Below, one piece after another: positions 9,276 to 17,196 of a stretch of DNA of 64,000 nt. Both the position numbers and the translations under genes were made by a program. Each line of letters starts with the position of its first letter. Positions within the stretch are counted from its first letter, which is position 1. The notes under the pieces are model-generated. The model saw only the letters and a list, made by a program, of their open reading frames with translations. It searched no databases and had not been told where the DNA came from. The stretch is from UBA5543 sp964464965 (GTDB taxonomy: Bacteria > Bacteroidota > Bacteroidia > Chitinophagales > Chitinophagaceae), in assembly GCA_964464965.1 (NCBI GenBank), contig CAYXHM010000001.1, positions 310,001 to 374,000 of the forward strand, read 5' to 3'.

Positions 9276-10163
9276 ATGGTGAACATGGAGAATTATGAGG
9301 AGTATATGCTGCTGTATGCAGACGGGGAGCTGAAGCCAGAAGAAGAACAGGCACTGCTGGCGTTCGTACACCAGCACCCTGAACTGAAGGCCGAGCTGGA
9401 CGCTTATGCCGCCACCCGTATGCAGCCTGACGAGACAATAGTATATAAGGACAAAGACAGCCTGCTAAGGACCGCGGAACCTGCACGCCGAATAGGATTA
9501 GGCAACTGGAAAATTTATATGGCTGCTGCCTGTGTGCTGCTGGTGGCGGTACTGTTCATTACCAACCAAAAAAACACTGAAGAAACTACCAGCCCCGTAG
9601 CTGTACAAGAAACCATAACAGAACCTGTAACAAAAACCCCACCGGCACCGATACAGGAAACAATGGATGATACTACGCTGAACAATATTGCCCGACAAAA
9701 GAAAGTCCATTCAACACAACCTGTAAACACTGTTGCCGTGGGAAATAATACAAAAAAGAAACCTGCCGCAGCCGTGCAGGAACCTGAAAAAATACAACGG
9801 CCACAACCCAGACAACAACCCGCGCAGCAGCATATAGCCAGCCACGGTAAACGCGATACCGCAGCACAGACTATAGCACAGGCACCAAAAGAAAAAACAG
9901 CAACGCAACCGGAGCAGGGCGTTATTGCAGAAGAAACAACACCACAAATAGTGAATGGTGTAATAATACCGGGCAGGAGGAAAGACAATATTGCAACCAG
10001 GTTTATAACCACCGTACTGGGCGATAAACCACAGGGCATAGAAGGGCTGGAGGCAGCACTGGATGATAAGCTGGCGGCAGCAAAAAACATAGGGCAGGAA
10101 ATAAAAGACACAGAGGTGAAACTAAGGATAGGTAAAAAAGCATTATTAATTGTAAGACTTTAA
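9276..10163 (+). CDS. Putative anti-sigma factor, single-pass membrane protein
   Basis: The 295-residue product has a cytoplasmic N-terminus ('YEEYMLLYADGELKPEEEQAL', typical of short anti-sigma helices in Bacteroidota), one transmembrane helix at ~79-96, and a long low-complexity periplasmic part rich in Thr, Pro, Gln and Lys (~100-235), ending in a small charged segment. The zinc motif HxxxCxxC of ZAS anti-sigma factors is absent. The assignment rests on its place directly after an ECF sigma gene and on the N-terminal pattern. ATGs at 9276 and 9285 are both possible starts; the first is given. It probably binds the sigma factor at the inner membrane and releases it on a periplasmic signal. 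Confidence 0.7.
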   Translation: MVNMENYEEYMLLYADGELKPEEEQALLAFVHQHPELKAELDAYAATRMQPDETIVYKDKDSLLRTAEPARRIGLGNWKIYMAAACVLLVAVLFITNQKNTEETTSPVAVQETITEPVTKTPPAPIQETMDDTTLNNIARQKKVHSTQPVNTVAVGNNTKKKPAAAVQEPEKIQRPQPRQQPAQQHIASHGKRDTAAQTIAQAPKEKTATQPEQGVIAEETTPQIVNGVIIPGRRKDNIATRFITTVLGDKPQGIEGLEAALDDKLAAAKNIGQEIKDTEVKLRIGKKALLIVRL

Positions 10164-10177
10164 AAAAAACGATAGTC

Positions 10178-10996
10178 ATGAACATAAAACTGATGGCATA
10201 CATAGCCGCAACACTGCTGCTGGCCACTAACGCTACACAGGCGCAGGATGATGAAAAAAAGAAAGACAAGGATGGAGGCAACAGCATAGAGTTGAGCACA
10301 GACGGGTTGCACTTTGAGTCGAAAGGCAGCAAAGACAATGCTGTAAGTATAGACTTCCTGATGATAGACCTGGGCATTAACAGCATACAGGACAAGACGG
10401 ACTATACCACCGCTGCAGCCAAAAGCTTCCTGCAGGTGCCACAGGTGTACCAGAACGAAAACCTTTTTGACCTGCGTACTGGCAAAAGCTGGAACATAAA
10501 TATATGGCCTGTAATAGCCAGGCTGCGCATGGTGAACGCCGACAGGCAGAAAATATATTTATCAACCGGGCTGGGCCTGCAAGTGTACAACTTCCGCTAC
10601 AACAAGCAGGTAACGTATAACAATGATGTAGTGCCGATAGTGTACTTAGACACGGTAAACAACTTCAGCAAAAACAAACTGGTGGTAACCTACCTGAGCG
10701 TTCCGCTTATGCTCACCTTTAAAACCAAAATGGCCGATAAAGCATGGCTGGTGTATGGCGCAGGCCTTACGGGTGGTTACCGCATATCGTCTTATATGAA
10801 ACAGGTATCTACCCAACTAGGCAAGCAGAAAAACCACGACGAATTTAACCTGAGCGACTTTAACGCCTGTATAACCGCAGAGATAGGTATAGATGAATAC
10901 TTCAGGTTGTTTGCAAGTTACCAGCTCACACCACTGCACGAAAACTCGCTGGAACAGCGCCCATTTACAATTGGCCTTCGCTTTGGCGGGGTCTAA
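10178..10996 (+). CDS. Outer-membrane beta-barrel protein (PorT-like size class)
   Basis: The 272-residue product has a signal peptide (MNIKLMAYIAATLLLATNATQA, cleavage near residue 22). A charged linker (DDEKKKDKDGG) follows, then alternating amphipathic strands with aromatic ends, and a final strand 'PFTIGLRFGGV' as in small 8-10-stranded barrels. It starts 14 bases after the anti-sigma gene and is the last gene of the sigma operon, closed by a strong hairpin. The barrel may be the envelope component whose state the sigma/anti-sigma pair monitors; this is inferred from position only. No enzymatic motif is visible. Confidence 0.7.
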   Translation: MNIKLMAYIAATLLLATNATQAQDDEKKKDKDGGNSIELSTDGLHFESKGSKDNAVSIDFLMIDLGINSIQDKTDYTTAAAKSFLQVPQVYQNENLFDLRTGKSWNINIWPVIARLRMVNADRQKIYLSTGLGLQVYNFRYNKQVTYNNDVVPIVYLDTVNNFSKNKLVVTYLSVPLMLTFKTKMADKAWLVYGAGLTGGYRISSYMKQVSTQLGKQKNHDEFNLSDFNACITAEIGIDEYFRLFASYQLTPLHENSLEQRPFTIGLRFGGV

Positions 10997-11001
10997 AAAA
11001 C

Positions 11002-11034
11002 AACAATAGCGGGGATGAATTCCCCGCTATTGTT
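11002..11034. terminator. Bidirectional terminator between convergent units
   Basis: A perfect 14-bp inverted repeat (AACAATAGCGGGGA / TCCCCGCTATTGTT) with a 5-base loop sits 5 bases after one stop codon and 17 bases before the end of the convergent gene. The T-rich tail is short on both sides. Confidence 0.8.
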
Positions 11035-11051
11035 TATGAATGCTTAATTAT

Positions 11052-11414
11052 TTACATATTCTCCAGGGCTTCTTGTATAGCTTCAGGGTTTTGCAGGTTT
11101 TCCCAACCTACTATTCCAACAATAGCTACCATAAAAGCTATATAACACAAAGAGAACACCATTGCAATGATGGCGCATATCCGTCCCGCATTCAGGTTAT
11201 TATAAGAGCCCTTTGTGTACATATGAGGATTGGCCCTGTACGCCCTCATATCTTTGGCCGCCAGTACCAGTGCTATAATACTCAATATCAGACCGCCACC
11301 ATAGCAGCAGCAGGCAACTATGCCTATGATACCCAATATCAATACAGCAGTAGAATTGGGCAAGGCAACTTGTGGTTGCTGAAAATCCTGTTGTGGTTGG
11401 TTGTAGTCGTTCAT
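11052..11414 (-). CDS. CCC-motif membrane protein (DUF4190-like)
   Basis: This small 120-residue protein has a Gln/Pro-rich cytoplasmic N-terminus (~1-20), a first hydrophobic hairpin at ~22-52 carrying three successive cysteines (Cys35-37 in 'IVACCCYGGG'), and a second transmembrane segment at ~75-103. The triple-Cys motif and layout match a family of small Bacteroidota membrane proteins without known function. Its ATG overlaps the stop of the upstream DUF2752 gene by four bases (ATGA), so the two are probably translated together. The repeated joint occurrence suggests the two proteins act together in the inner membrane. Confidence 0.75.
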   Translation of the reverse strand: MNDYNQPQQDFQQPQVALPNSTAVLILGIIGIVACCCYGGGLILSIIALVLAAKDMRAYRANPHMYTKGSYNNLNAGRICAIIAMVFSLCYIAFMVAIVGIVGWENLQNPEAIQEALENM

Positions 11415-11731
11415 ATAAGTTGATGAGTTATGATTTTGTAAATATAGCTTACAGCCATTATTAACAAAGTAATTATAAATAAAAATTTAAGAACTACAGC
11501 CCCGTTGCGCAGGTTAAAAACAAGATGTACCGCCAAGGTGGCTAGTGTTAAAAGCACAAACAGTGTAGGCGGGTATAATTTCCACGATAGCACTATGTCT
11601 CCTTTCAGCAATGCCAGCAGCGAGCGTTGCAGCCCACAGCCCGGACAATCAAGCAAAAACATTTTTTTTGACGGGCAGGTAAACATGTGCTGCTCCAGCC
11701 AACCTGTGGCCGTATGGGCATTGCCGGGCAT
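11411..11731 (-). CDS. DUF2752 family membrane protein
   Basis: The product is 106 residues. Residues 19-40 show the family core (Cys19, then 'LLDCPGCGLQRSLLALLKGD' with Cys29 and Cys32), followed by two transmembrane helices (~50-70 and ~82-102). DUF2752 proteins are short membrane proteins with a CPxCGxxRS motif and no proven function; the paired cysteines suggest metal or redox chemistry but nothing here proves it. It lies 2 bases downstream of the Hpt gene and overlaps the CCC-motif gene by 4 bases, so all three probably share a transcript. Confidence 0.8.
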   Translation of the reverse strand: MPGNAHTATGWLEQHMFTCPSKKMFLLDCPGCGLQRSLLALLKGDIVLSWKLYPPTLFVLLTLATLAVHLVFNLRNGAVVLKFLFIITLLIMAVSYIYKIITHQLI

Positions 11732-11733
11732 AT

Positions 11734-12099
11734 TTATTCTGCGGGTTTATTTTTTTCACGTTCTGCTACCAGTACCGGGCGTGCTTCTGTATAGGTAGCC
11801 TTCGCACGGTCAAACAGTTCATTTATCTCCTGCATACCCTCCCCTTTGCGGCCCAACTCTTCTATGCGCATCATACGGGGCAGCATTTCCCATACTCTCA
11901 CAATCCCTGCCGGGGATTTAAGTGCATGAGCCTGCTTGAAAATGGCATCCAAATCATCTGTATTTTTTACAAGATGCTCCAGGTTGGCCATGCCTTCATC
12001 TACCGAAGTTATAAATATACCCAATAATTCATATTTGTACTGATGGTCGCCTCCTGACAGGTCTTCCAGTACACTAAAATCAACTAATTTATCCTCCAT
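11734..12099 (-). CDS. Stand-alone Hpt phosphotransfer protein
   Basis: The 121-residue product has a helical-bundle Hpt domain covering ~5-105. The phosphorylatable histidine is His58 in 'QAHALKSPAGIV', matching the HxLKxxxG-type core of Hpt domains. Free Hpt proteins relay phosphate between a hybrid kinase's receiver and a response regulator. No kinase or receiver lies next to it; the only response regulator in the window (52179) is 40 kb away. It is the first gene of the three-gene minus-strand unit. The C-terminus (KNKPAE) is charged and probably disordered. Confidence 0.8.
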   Translation of the reverse strand: MEDKLVDFSVLEDLSGGDHQYKYELLGIFITSVDEGMANLEHLVKNTDDLDAIFKQAHALKSPAGIVRVWEMLPRMMRIEELGRKGEGMQEINELFDRAKATYTEARPVLVAEREKNKPAE

Positions 12100-12251
12100 T
12101 TAACAAAAATAGAAAATCTGGCACGCTATTTTCTTGCTAATATATGAGTAACAACGTATTAAATTGATAGTGTTTTGTTACTAACGCACTGACAATGAAT
12201 TAATTGAATAAAATTTGAACCTAAAAGAGACATAAATAATTATATTTTTTT

Positions 12252-12280
12252 AAAAATACGTAAGTGATTATGTATTTTTG
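12252..12280 (+). promoter_or_regulatory. Candidate promoter for the 4,6-dehydratase gene, overlapped by a dyad
   Basis: TATTTTTG (12273-12280) fits the Bacteroidota -7 element TAnnTTTG. TTTA at 12249-12252 is a loose -33 match at 20 bases. A near-perfect 11-bp inverted repeat (12252-12262 and 12269-12279) covers the element, as an operator would. The rest of the 12100-12380 gap is AT-rich with no further feature seen. Confidence 0.4.
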
Positions 12281-12380
12281 CGTCGGCTTTAAGGGAGATT
12301 TAAATAGGAAAAGAAACAGGTTTAGCTGTCGGTATCATTCTTTTATACAGGCAGATATACTTAATGACTAAAAAAAATAT

Positions 12381-14309
12381 ATGCAATATAAAATACGCAT
12401 TCTGCCCCGGTGGTTTATTTTCCTTTTAGACCTGGCGTGTATTCAGCTTTGTATATTTTTCTCATTCATCCTCCGTTTCAATTTTAACCTGGAAGAAGTA
12501 GCCCGGTATGACATTTCTTTCATACTAATGGCATCACTACTGCTGAATGGTATCCTCTTTTATCTTTTAAAGAGTTATGCCGGTATCATCAGGTACACAA
12601 ATATTGAAGATACTTTCAGGCTGCTCATTGTGAACTCTATAGCGGCTATATTTTATTTCTCTATCAATTTCGGTGTCAACTTTTTCGCACAGGATATAAA
12701 CCTTTTCCCTACGTCTGTAGTTGTTATCAACTTCTTCATTACCAACTTTGTGCTTATTACCTACCGCCTGCTGGTACGCTACACCTTCAATTACTACAAG
12801 GCAACACAAAGCGCAACAGTTAAAATAAAGGCGGCCGTGTTTGATACGGGTGAGTATGGGTTGCAGACAAAAAAAGTGATCAACAACTTTCCCAGCAGTA
12901 ATATACAGGTCGTTGCTTTTATAGACGATGTACTGAGCAAAAGCGGCAAGCTGATGGAGAACATCCCCATCTACAACACTGACGAGAATAGCTTTATGCG
13001 CCTGCAGGAAGAAGGTGTGGAACTGCTCATTATAGCCAACAGGAAAATATCCAAGGAACAACTGGTACACCTGGTAGATACAGGACTGAAGTATGGCATG
13101 AAAGTACAGCAGGTACCACCTATACGCGAGTGGCTGAACGGCCAGCTGGCAGCACAGCAGTTGAAAGACATTAAGATAGAAGACCTGCTGGAACGTGAGG
13201 TGATAAAAATAAACAACGACAAGATACATTTTGAGCTGAAAGGCAAAAGGATACTGGTAACAGGCGCCGCGGGGTCCATAGGCAGCGAGCTGGTAAGGCA
13301 ACTGGCTAACTACAAGCCGTCACTTATTATATTGTGCGACCAGGCAGAAACGCCTATGCACGAGCTGCACCTGGAAATACTGGAAGACTACAAAGGCGTA
13401 AATGTAAAAACCTACATGGGTAATATAACAGACAGGATAAGGATGGAACACCTGTTTGAAATATATAACCCCGAGGTTGTGTTTCACGCGGCGGCCTACA
13501 AGCATGTACCGCTGATGGAGGAACACCCTTCTATAGCTGTAATGAACAATGTACTGGGCACTAAAAACCTGGCAGAGCTGGCAGTAATGAACGGCGTGGA
13601 AAAATTCGTGATGGTATCTACCGACAAGGCAGTGAACCCGACGAATATAATGGGTGCAACCAAACGCATAGCCGAGATATATACACAGAGCTACTACAAA
13701 GACCTGGTAAAAGGTACAGACGGCACGCCAAACATAACCAAGTTTGTAACTACAAGGTTTGGTAATGTATTAGGTTCTAACGGCTCTGTAATTCCACGCT
13801 TCAGGATGCAACTGGACAAGGGCGGGCCAATAACTGTTACCCACCCTGAAATAACACGCTATTTCATGACCATACCTGAAGCCTGCCAGCTTGTAATTGA
13901 GGCAGGTGTTATGGGGCAAGGCAGCGAGATATTTGTATTTGACATGGGCAAACCGGTGAAGATTGTTGACCTGGCCCGCAGGATTATAAAACTGGCAGGC
14001 AAAGAGCCCGATGTAGATATAAAAATAGAATACACCGGCCTGCGCCCGGGAGAGAAGCTGTATGAAGAATTGCTGAACGATTCAGAAAACGTGATGCCTA
14101 CGTACCATGACAAGATAATGATAGCCAAGGTGGCTGAATATGACTATGAGCTGGTAAGGAAAAAGGTAGATAAACTGATAAACAGTGCACGCCAACATTA
14201 TACGCTAGAAACTGTAGGCTTAATAAAAGACTTGGTACCGGAATATGTGAGCAACAACGCAACCTACCAGAATACCACCACCCAAATGGATAAGCAGGGA
14301 AACCTGTAG
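12381..14309 (+). CDS. Membrane-bound nucleoside-diphosphate-sugar 4,6-dehydratase (PglF/WbpM/CapD family)
   Basis: The product is 642 residues. Four transmembrane helices occupy ~10-130, followed by a first Rossmann-like domain (~150-250) and a catalytic extended-SDR domain from ~288. The NAD-binding loop is TGAAGSIGS at ~294-302. Catalysis uses the Met-Lys variant of the SDR motif (Met424 and Lys428 in 'NIMGATKR'), with 'VSTDKAVNPT' and 'AAYKHVPLMEEHP' as further family blocks. Relatives convert UDP-GlcNAc to the 4-keto-6-deoxy sugar, the first step toward bacillosamine, QuiNAc or FucNAc. It faces, across a shared terminator, the minus-strand operon whose last two genes are a PglC-like transferase and a DegT aminotransferase, so the three probably make and attach the first sugar of the polymer. 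Confidence 0.92.
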   Translation: MQYKIRILPRWFIFLLDLACIQLCIFFSFILRFNFNLEEVARYDISFILMASLLLNGILFYLLKSYAGIIRYTNIEDTFRLLIVNSIAAIFYFSINFGVNFFAQDINLFPTSVVVINFFITNFVLITYRLLVRYTFNYYKATQSATVKIKAAVFDTGEYGLQTKKVINNFPSSNIQVVAFIDDVLSKSGKLMENIPIYNTDENSFMRLQEEGVELLIIANRKISKEQLVHLVDTGLKYGMKVQQVPPIREWLNGQLAAQQLKDIKIEDLLEREVIKINNDKIHFELKGKRILVTGAAGSIGSELVRQLANYKPSLIILCDQAETPMHELHLEILEDYKGVNVKTYMGNITDRIRMEHLFEIYNPEVVFHAAAYKHVPLMEEHPSIAVMNNVLGTKNLAELAVMNGVEKFVMVSTDKAVNPTNIMGATKRIAEIYTQSYYKDLVKGTDGTPNITKFVTTRFGNVLGSNGSVIPRFRMQLDKGGPITVTHPEITRYFMTIPEACQLVIEAGVMGQGSEIFVFDMGKPVKIVDLARRIIKLAGKEPDVDIKIEYTGLRPGEKLYEELLNDSENVMPTYHDKIMIAKVAEYDYELVRKKVDKLINSARQHYTLETVGLIKDLVPEYVSNNATYQNTTTQMDKQGNL

Positions 14310-14325
14310 TAGGGACATATAATAA

Positions 14326-14365
14326 AAAAAGAATCGCCGCGTCTTATGATGCGGCGATTCTTTTT
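14326..14365. terminator. Bidirectional terminator closing the polysaccharide operon
   Basis: A perfect 15-bp inverted repeat (AAAAAGAATCGCCGC at 14326-14340 and its complement at 14351-14365), with a 10-base loop, gives T runs on both strands. It ends the dehydratase gene and, overlapping the last codons of the sugar transferase, also the long minus-strand operon. Confidence 0.85.
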
Positions 14366-14934
14366 ATGGTCAGTGCAATAATGCGCAGGTAGTTATATAT
14401 CGTAGGCTGTGCAATAAACACTTTATTCAGCCGTATTTTATCAGGCATTATCCGTTCTATATAATATTTTTCCGGGTCGGGCTGCTGCGCCAGTATCTCG
14501 TTCTCATTTATAAACCTGATAGAAGCAATATCAGTAATGCCCGGCCTTACATTCAATACCTGTTTTTGCTCCTTTGTGTACAGGTCCACATACTTTTTAA
14601 CTTCGGGACGGGGCCCTACTATACTCATATCGCCTATTAGCACATTTACCAACTGCGGCAATTCATCCAGCTTGTTGCGCCTGAGAAATGAGCCAAACCC
14701 GGTGATGCGTCTATCTGTATTGCCATAGGTAAGCAGGCCGGTCTTATCGGCATCGGCCTGCATGGTGCGGAATTTATACAGGTAAAACTCTACACCATTC
14801 TTCCCTACCCTTTTTTGTTTATAGAATACATTGCCCCGCGTATCTGCCTTTATGCGGATAGCTATATAAATAAAAACAGGACTAAGTGTTACTAATCCTG
14901 CGACTGAAAAAACGATATCGAGCAACCTTTTCAT
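14344..14934 (-). CDS. Initiating sugar-phosphate transferase (PglC/bacterial sugar transferase family)
   Basis: The product is 196 residues: a single N-terminal hydrophobic segment ('LLDIVFSVAGLVTLSPVFIYIAI') followed by the catalytic core 'YKFRTMQADAD', 'RNKLDELPQLVNVLIGDMSI' and 'VGPRPE'. This is the minimal PglC-type phosphoglycosyl transferase without the extra N-terminal helices of WbaP/WcaJ. It should move a sugar-1-phosphate from a UDP donor to undecaprenyl phosphate at the cytoplasmic face, starting each repeat unit. The start overlaps the stop of the upstream aminotransferase by 4 bases. With the PglF-like dehydratase and PglE-like aminotransferase next to it, a UDP-4-amino-4,6-dideoxy sugar is the most likely donor; that is an inference. 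Confidence 0.93.
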   Translation of the reverse strand: MKRLLDIVFSVAGLVTLSPVFIYIAIRIKADTRGNVFYKQKRVGKNGVEFYLYKFRTMQADADKTGLLTYGNTDRRITGFGSFLRRNKLDELPQLVNVLIGDMSIVGPRPEVKKYVDLYTKEQKQVLNVRPGITDIASIRFINENEILAQQPDPEKYYIERIMPDKIRLNKVFIAQPTIYNYLRIIALTIKRIAAS

Positions 14935-16148
14935 CCTGCCACGGCAATATATGATTTTTCTATTTCCGCTTCAACATAAGCGCAATCATCGTCTGAAAGT
15001 TGTACGTAGATCGGCAATGATATTTCGCAGGCGTAATTCCTGTACGTGGCCGGATAGTCTTCTATTTTATAACCCCTGTCTTTAAATACCGTAAGCATAG
15101 GCATGGGTATGAAGTGTACGTTCACACTGACACCTGCATCCATAATATGCTGTATCATATCATCGCGCTGCTGCTCTGTAATATTTTTTATACGCAACTG
15201 GTACAGGTAGTGCGATGAATAACTGTCTTCATTTTTTCCCGGTGGAATGACAGCCCAGTCTTTATTCTTAAAGAATGCCGTATAATGATCGTACACACGG
15301 CGGCGTTCCGGCAGCATAAAGTTATTATACTTGCGCAGCTGGGTGAGGCCTATTGCAGCACATATATCCGGCAAGTTGGCTTTTATACCATCGGTCACTA
15401 TATCATAACGCCAGCTACCCGCTTTCTTTTTAGCAAAGGCATCTTTGTCCTGCCCGTTCATGGATGTGAGTTTCATCCATTTATAAACATCTGCATTGCT
15501 GAATGGCGCTGGTAAATTCAGGCATATAATACCGCCTTCTGCCGTAGTGATATTCTTTACTGTGTGCATGGATATTATGGCTATATCCGCAAACTGCACC
15601 GCGGGTTTGTCTTTATAAACCGCACCAATAGAGTGGGCAGCATCTGCCAGTACCACAGGCCTGCCAAAGCTTTCCTGTATATCATTAGCAGGCTTAAAGT
15701 TGTCCTTTACCTCCGGTGTATTCACCAATGCATTTATGGCATTATAATCGCATGGCCAGCCACCTATGTCCACACACATAATGGCCTTGGTACGTGGGGT
15801 GATTGCCTGTTTTATTTTTTCAGGGTCTATATTGAAATCGTCCAGTACATCTACCATTACAGGGGTAGCGCCGGTGTGCAGCACACTGAGTGCAGTAGCA
15901 GCAAAAGTATATGCAGGCACTATCACTTCGTCTCCGGGGCCTATACCCAGCCATTTGAACGCTATTGCAGCGCCAGATGACCATGAGTTGACACAAACAG
16001 TTTTCTCAAGTCCGAACAACGATGCAGTCAGTTCTTCCAATTCACGCACTTTAGGGCCCGTTGTTATCCACCCCGACCTCAATGTATCTGTAACAGCCTT
16101 AATCACATCCTCATCTATATATGGAGGCGCAAAATCTATCTTCCTCAT
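14931..16148 (-). CDS. DegT/DnrJ/EryC1/StrS-family sugar aminotransferase
   Basis: This 405-residue PLP enzyme of fold type I carries the PLP-binding lysine Lys198 in 'SMHTVKNITTAEGG', the cofactor-nitrogen aspartate Asp169 in 'LADAAHSIG', and an N-terminal 'GWITTGPKVRELE' block. Members transfer an amino group from glutamate to a keto-sugar nucleotide. 'FAPPYIDEDVIKAVTDTLRS' and the length recall 4-aminotransferases such as PglE/ArnB more than the 3-aminotransferase WbpE, so it could act on the 4-keto product of the dehydratase at 12381, or on the 3-keto product of the oxidoreductase one base upstream. Translation is coupled by ATGA to the sugar transferase. Confidence 0.88.
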   Translation of the reverse strand: MRKIDFAPPYIDEDVIKAVTDTLRSGWITTGPKVRELEELTASLFGLEKTVCVNSWSSGAAIAFKWLGIGPGDEVIVPAYTFAATALSVLHTGATPVMVDVLDDFNIDPEKIKQAITPRTKAIMCVDIGGWPCDYNAINALVNTPEVKDNFKPANDIQESFGRPVVLADAAHSIGAVYKDKPAVQFADIAIISMHTVKNITTAEGGIICLNLPAPFSNADVYKWMKLTSMNGQDKDAFAKKKAGSWRYDIVTDGIKANLPDICAAIGLTQLRKYNNFMLPERRRVYDHYTAFFKNKDWAVIPPGKNEDSYSSHYLYQLRIKNITEQQRDDMIQHIMDAGVSVNVHFIPMPMLTVFKDRGYKIEDYPATYRNYACEISLPIYVQLSDDDCAYVEAEIEKSYIAVAG

Positions 16149-16149
16149 T

Positions 16150-17166
16150 CTATTTTTTTAGGGCGTATATACGTTCTATAATATTCACCACTTGTTTCCC
16201 TTCTTCTGCCGTGGTTGTTATTTCAGACCTGTTTTTCAATACATCTACCACGTTTTCTATTACGTAGTAATGATTAGCCTTCGCATCATTATATCCATCC
16301 ACATGTACCTGTGCAGCATCATGCTGCTGTTGCAAATCATAATCCTTGATATGGCAGTAGGCAACATTGTCCATATACTGGCCGCCTATTTTTACCGTGC
16401 CTTTCTCCCCCACTATCACCATAGTGCTTTCCATGTTTTTATCCCATACAGAGGTAGTATAGTTTAATGTACCACGGCCACCGCCATTTATCCCGAAACT
16501 GACAGCTGCTGAATCTTCAAAGCCAATTACATTGTTATGATTAAAGTTATTGAACCTGGCCGTGATGTCGGTAACATCTCCAAACAACCAATATACAAGA
16601 TCTACATAGTGGCTGAACTGCGTGAATAACGTTCCACCGTCCATATCATCTGTGCCCTTCCATGTATTGCCTGTATAATAACGCTCATCCCTGTTCCAGT
16701 AGCAATGCACATCTACAATATATATACTGCCCAATATATCACCTGTCAATAATTTTTTCAGCCACTGCATAGGTGGTGAGTACCTGTTCTGCATCACGCA
16801 AAATACCTGCTTGTTGTGTTCTCTTGCTGTATCCAGCACCGTATCACAGTCTGCCGTGGTGAGTGCCAGCGGCTTTTCTATAACTACATGACAACCCGCC
16901 TGTATAGCAACGAGCGCATTTTGCGCATGCAGACCATTGGGCGTAGCAATATTTGCTACATCTGCCTGTATGCCGGATGCCGCAAAAGCCTGCCATGATG
17001 TAAAAAAGGGCACCTTATATGTTTCAACCGCTTTTTGTTCCAGCCTTGCATCAATATCAATAATCGCTACCAACTCACATTCCTTATTGGCCAGCACCAT
17101 ATCTGCATGGCGCTTGCCTATATGGCCAAAACCCACTACTACAAATCTTATCAGACTACCATCCAT
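16150..17166 (-). CDS. Gfo/Idh/MocA-family sugar-nucleotide oxidoreductase (WlbA/WbpB-like)
   Basis: The product is 338 residues. An N-terminal Rossmann fold has 'VVVGFGHIGKRH' (Gly12, Gly14, Gly17) and the family EKP motif at Glu97-Pro99. The C-terminal alpha/beta domain has 'GGTLFTQFSHYVDLVYWLFG', whose His is the usual catalytic position. Homologues oxidise the 3-position of UDP-GlcNAc uronate with NAD, giving the substrate for a 3-aminotransferase. In this locus a 6-dehydrogenase, an N-acetyltransferase and a 2-epimerase of the same pathway are also present, which supports that reaction. It lies one base from the aminotransferase and 30 bases from the methyltransferase. Substrate assignment is inferred. 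Confidence 0.82.
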   Translation of the reverse strand: MDGSLIRFVVVGFGHIGKRHADMVLANKECELVAIIDIDARLEQKAVETYKVPFFTSWQAFAASGIQADVANIATPNGLHAQNALVAIQAGCHVVIEKPLALTTADCDTVLDTAREHNKQVFCVMQNRYSPPMQWLKKLLTGDILGSIYIVDVHCYWNRDERYYTGNTWKGTDDMDGGTLFTQFSHYVDLVYWLFGDVTDITARFNNFNHNNVIGFEDSAAVSFGINGGGRGTLNYTTSVWDKNMESTMVIVGEKGTVKIGGQYMDNVAYCHIKDYDLQQQHDAAQVHVDGYNDAKANHYYVIENVVDVLKNRSEITTTAEEGKQVVNIIERIYALKK

Positions 17167-17196
17167 TATCCTGCTGTGATTTTCCTAAATAACCTG

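Noticed and set aside
8646..9377. 243-codon minus-strand frame
   Set aside because: It covers the sigma gene on the opposite strand; the sigma product is clearly recognisable and this frame has no domain or start context.
9515..10111. 198-codon Cys/Ser-rich minus-strand frame
   Set aside because: Antisense of the Thr/Gln-rich part of the anti-sigma gene; the Cys richness is only the complement of those codons.
12567..13301. 244-codon minus-strand frame
   Set aside because: Antisense shadow of the membrane 4,6-dehydratase.
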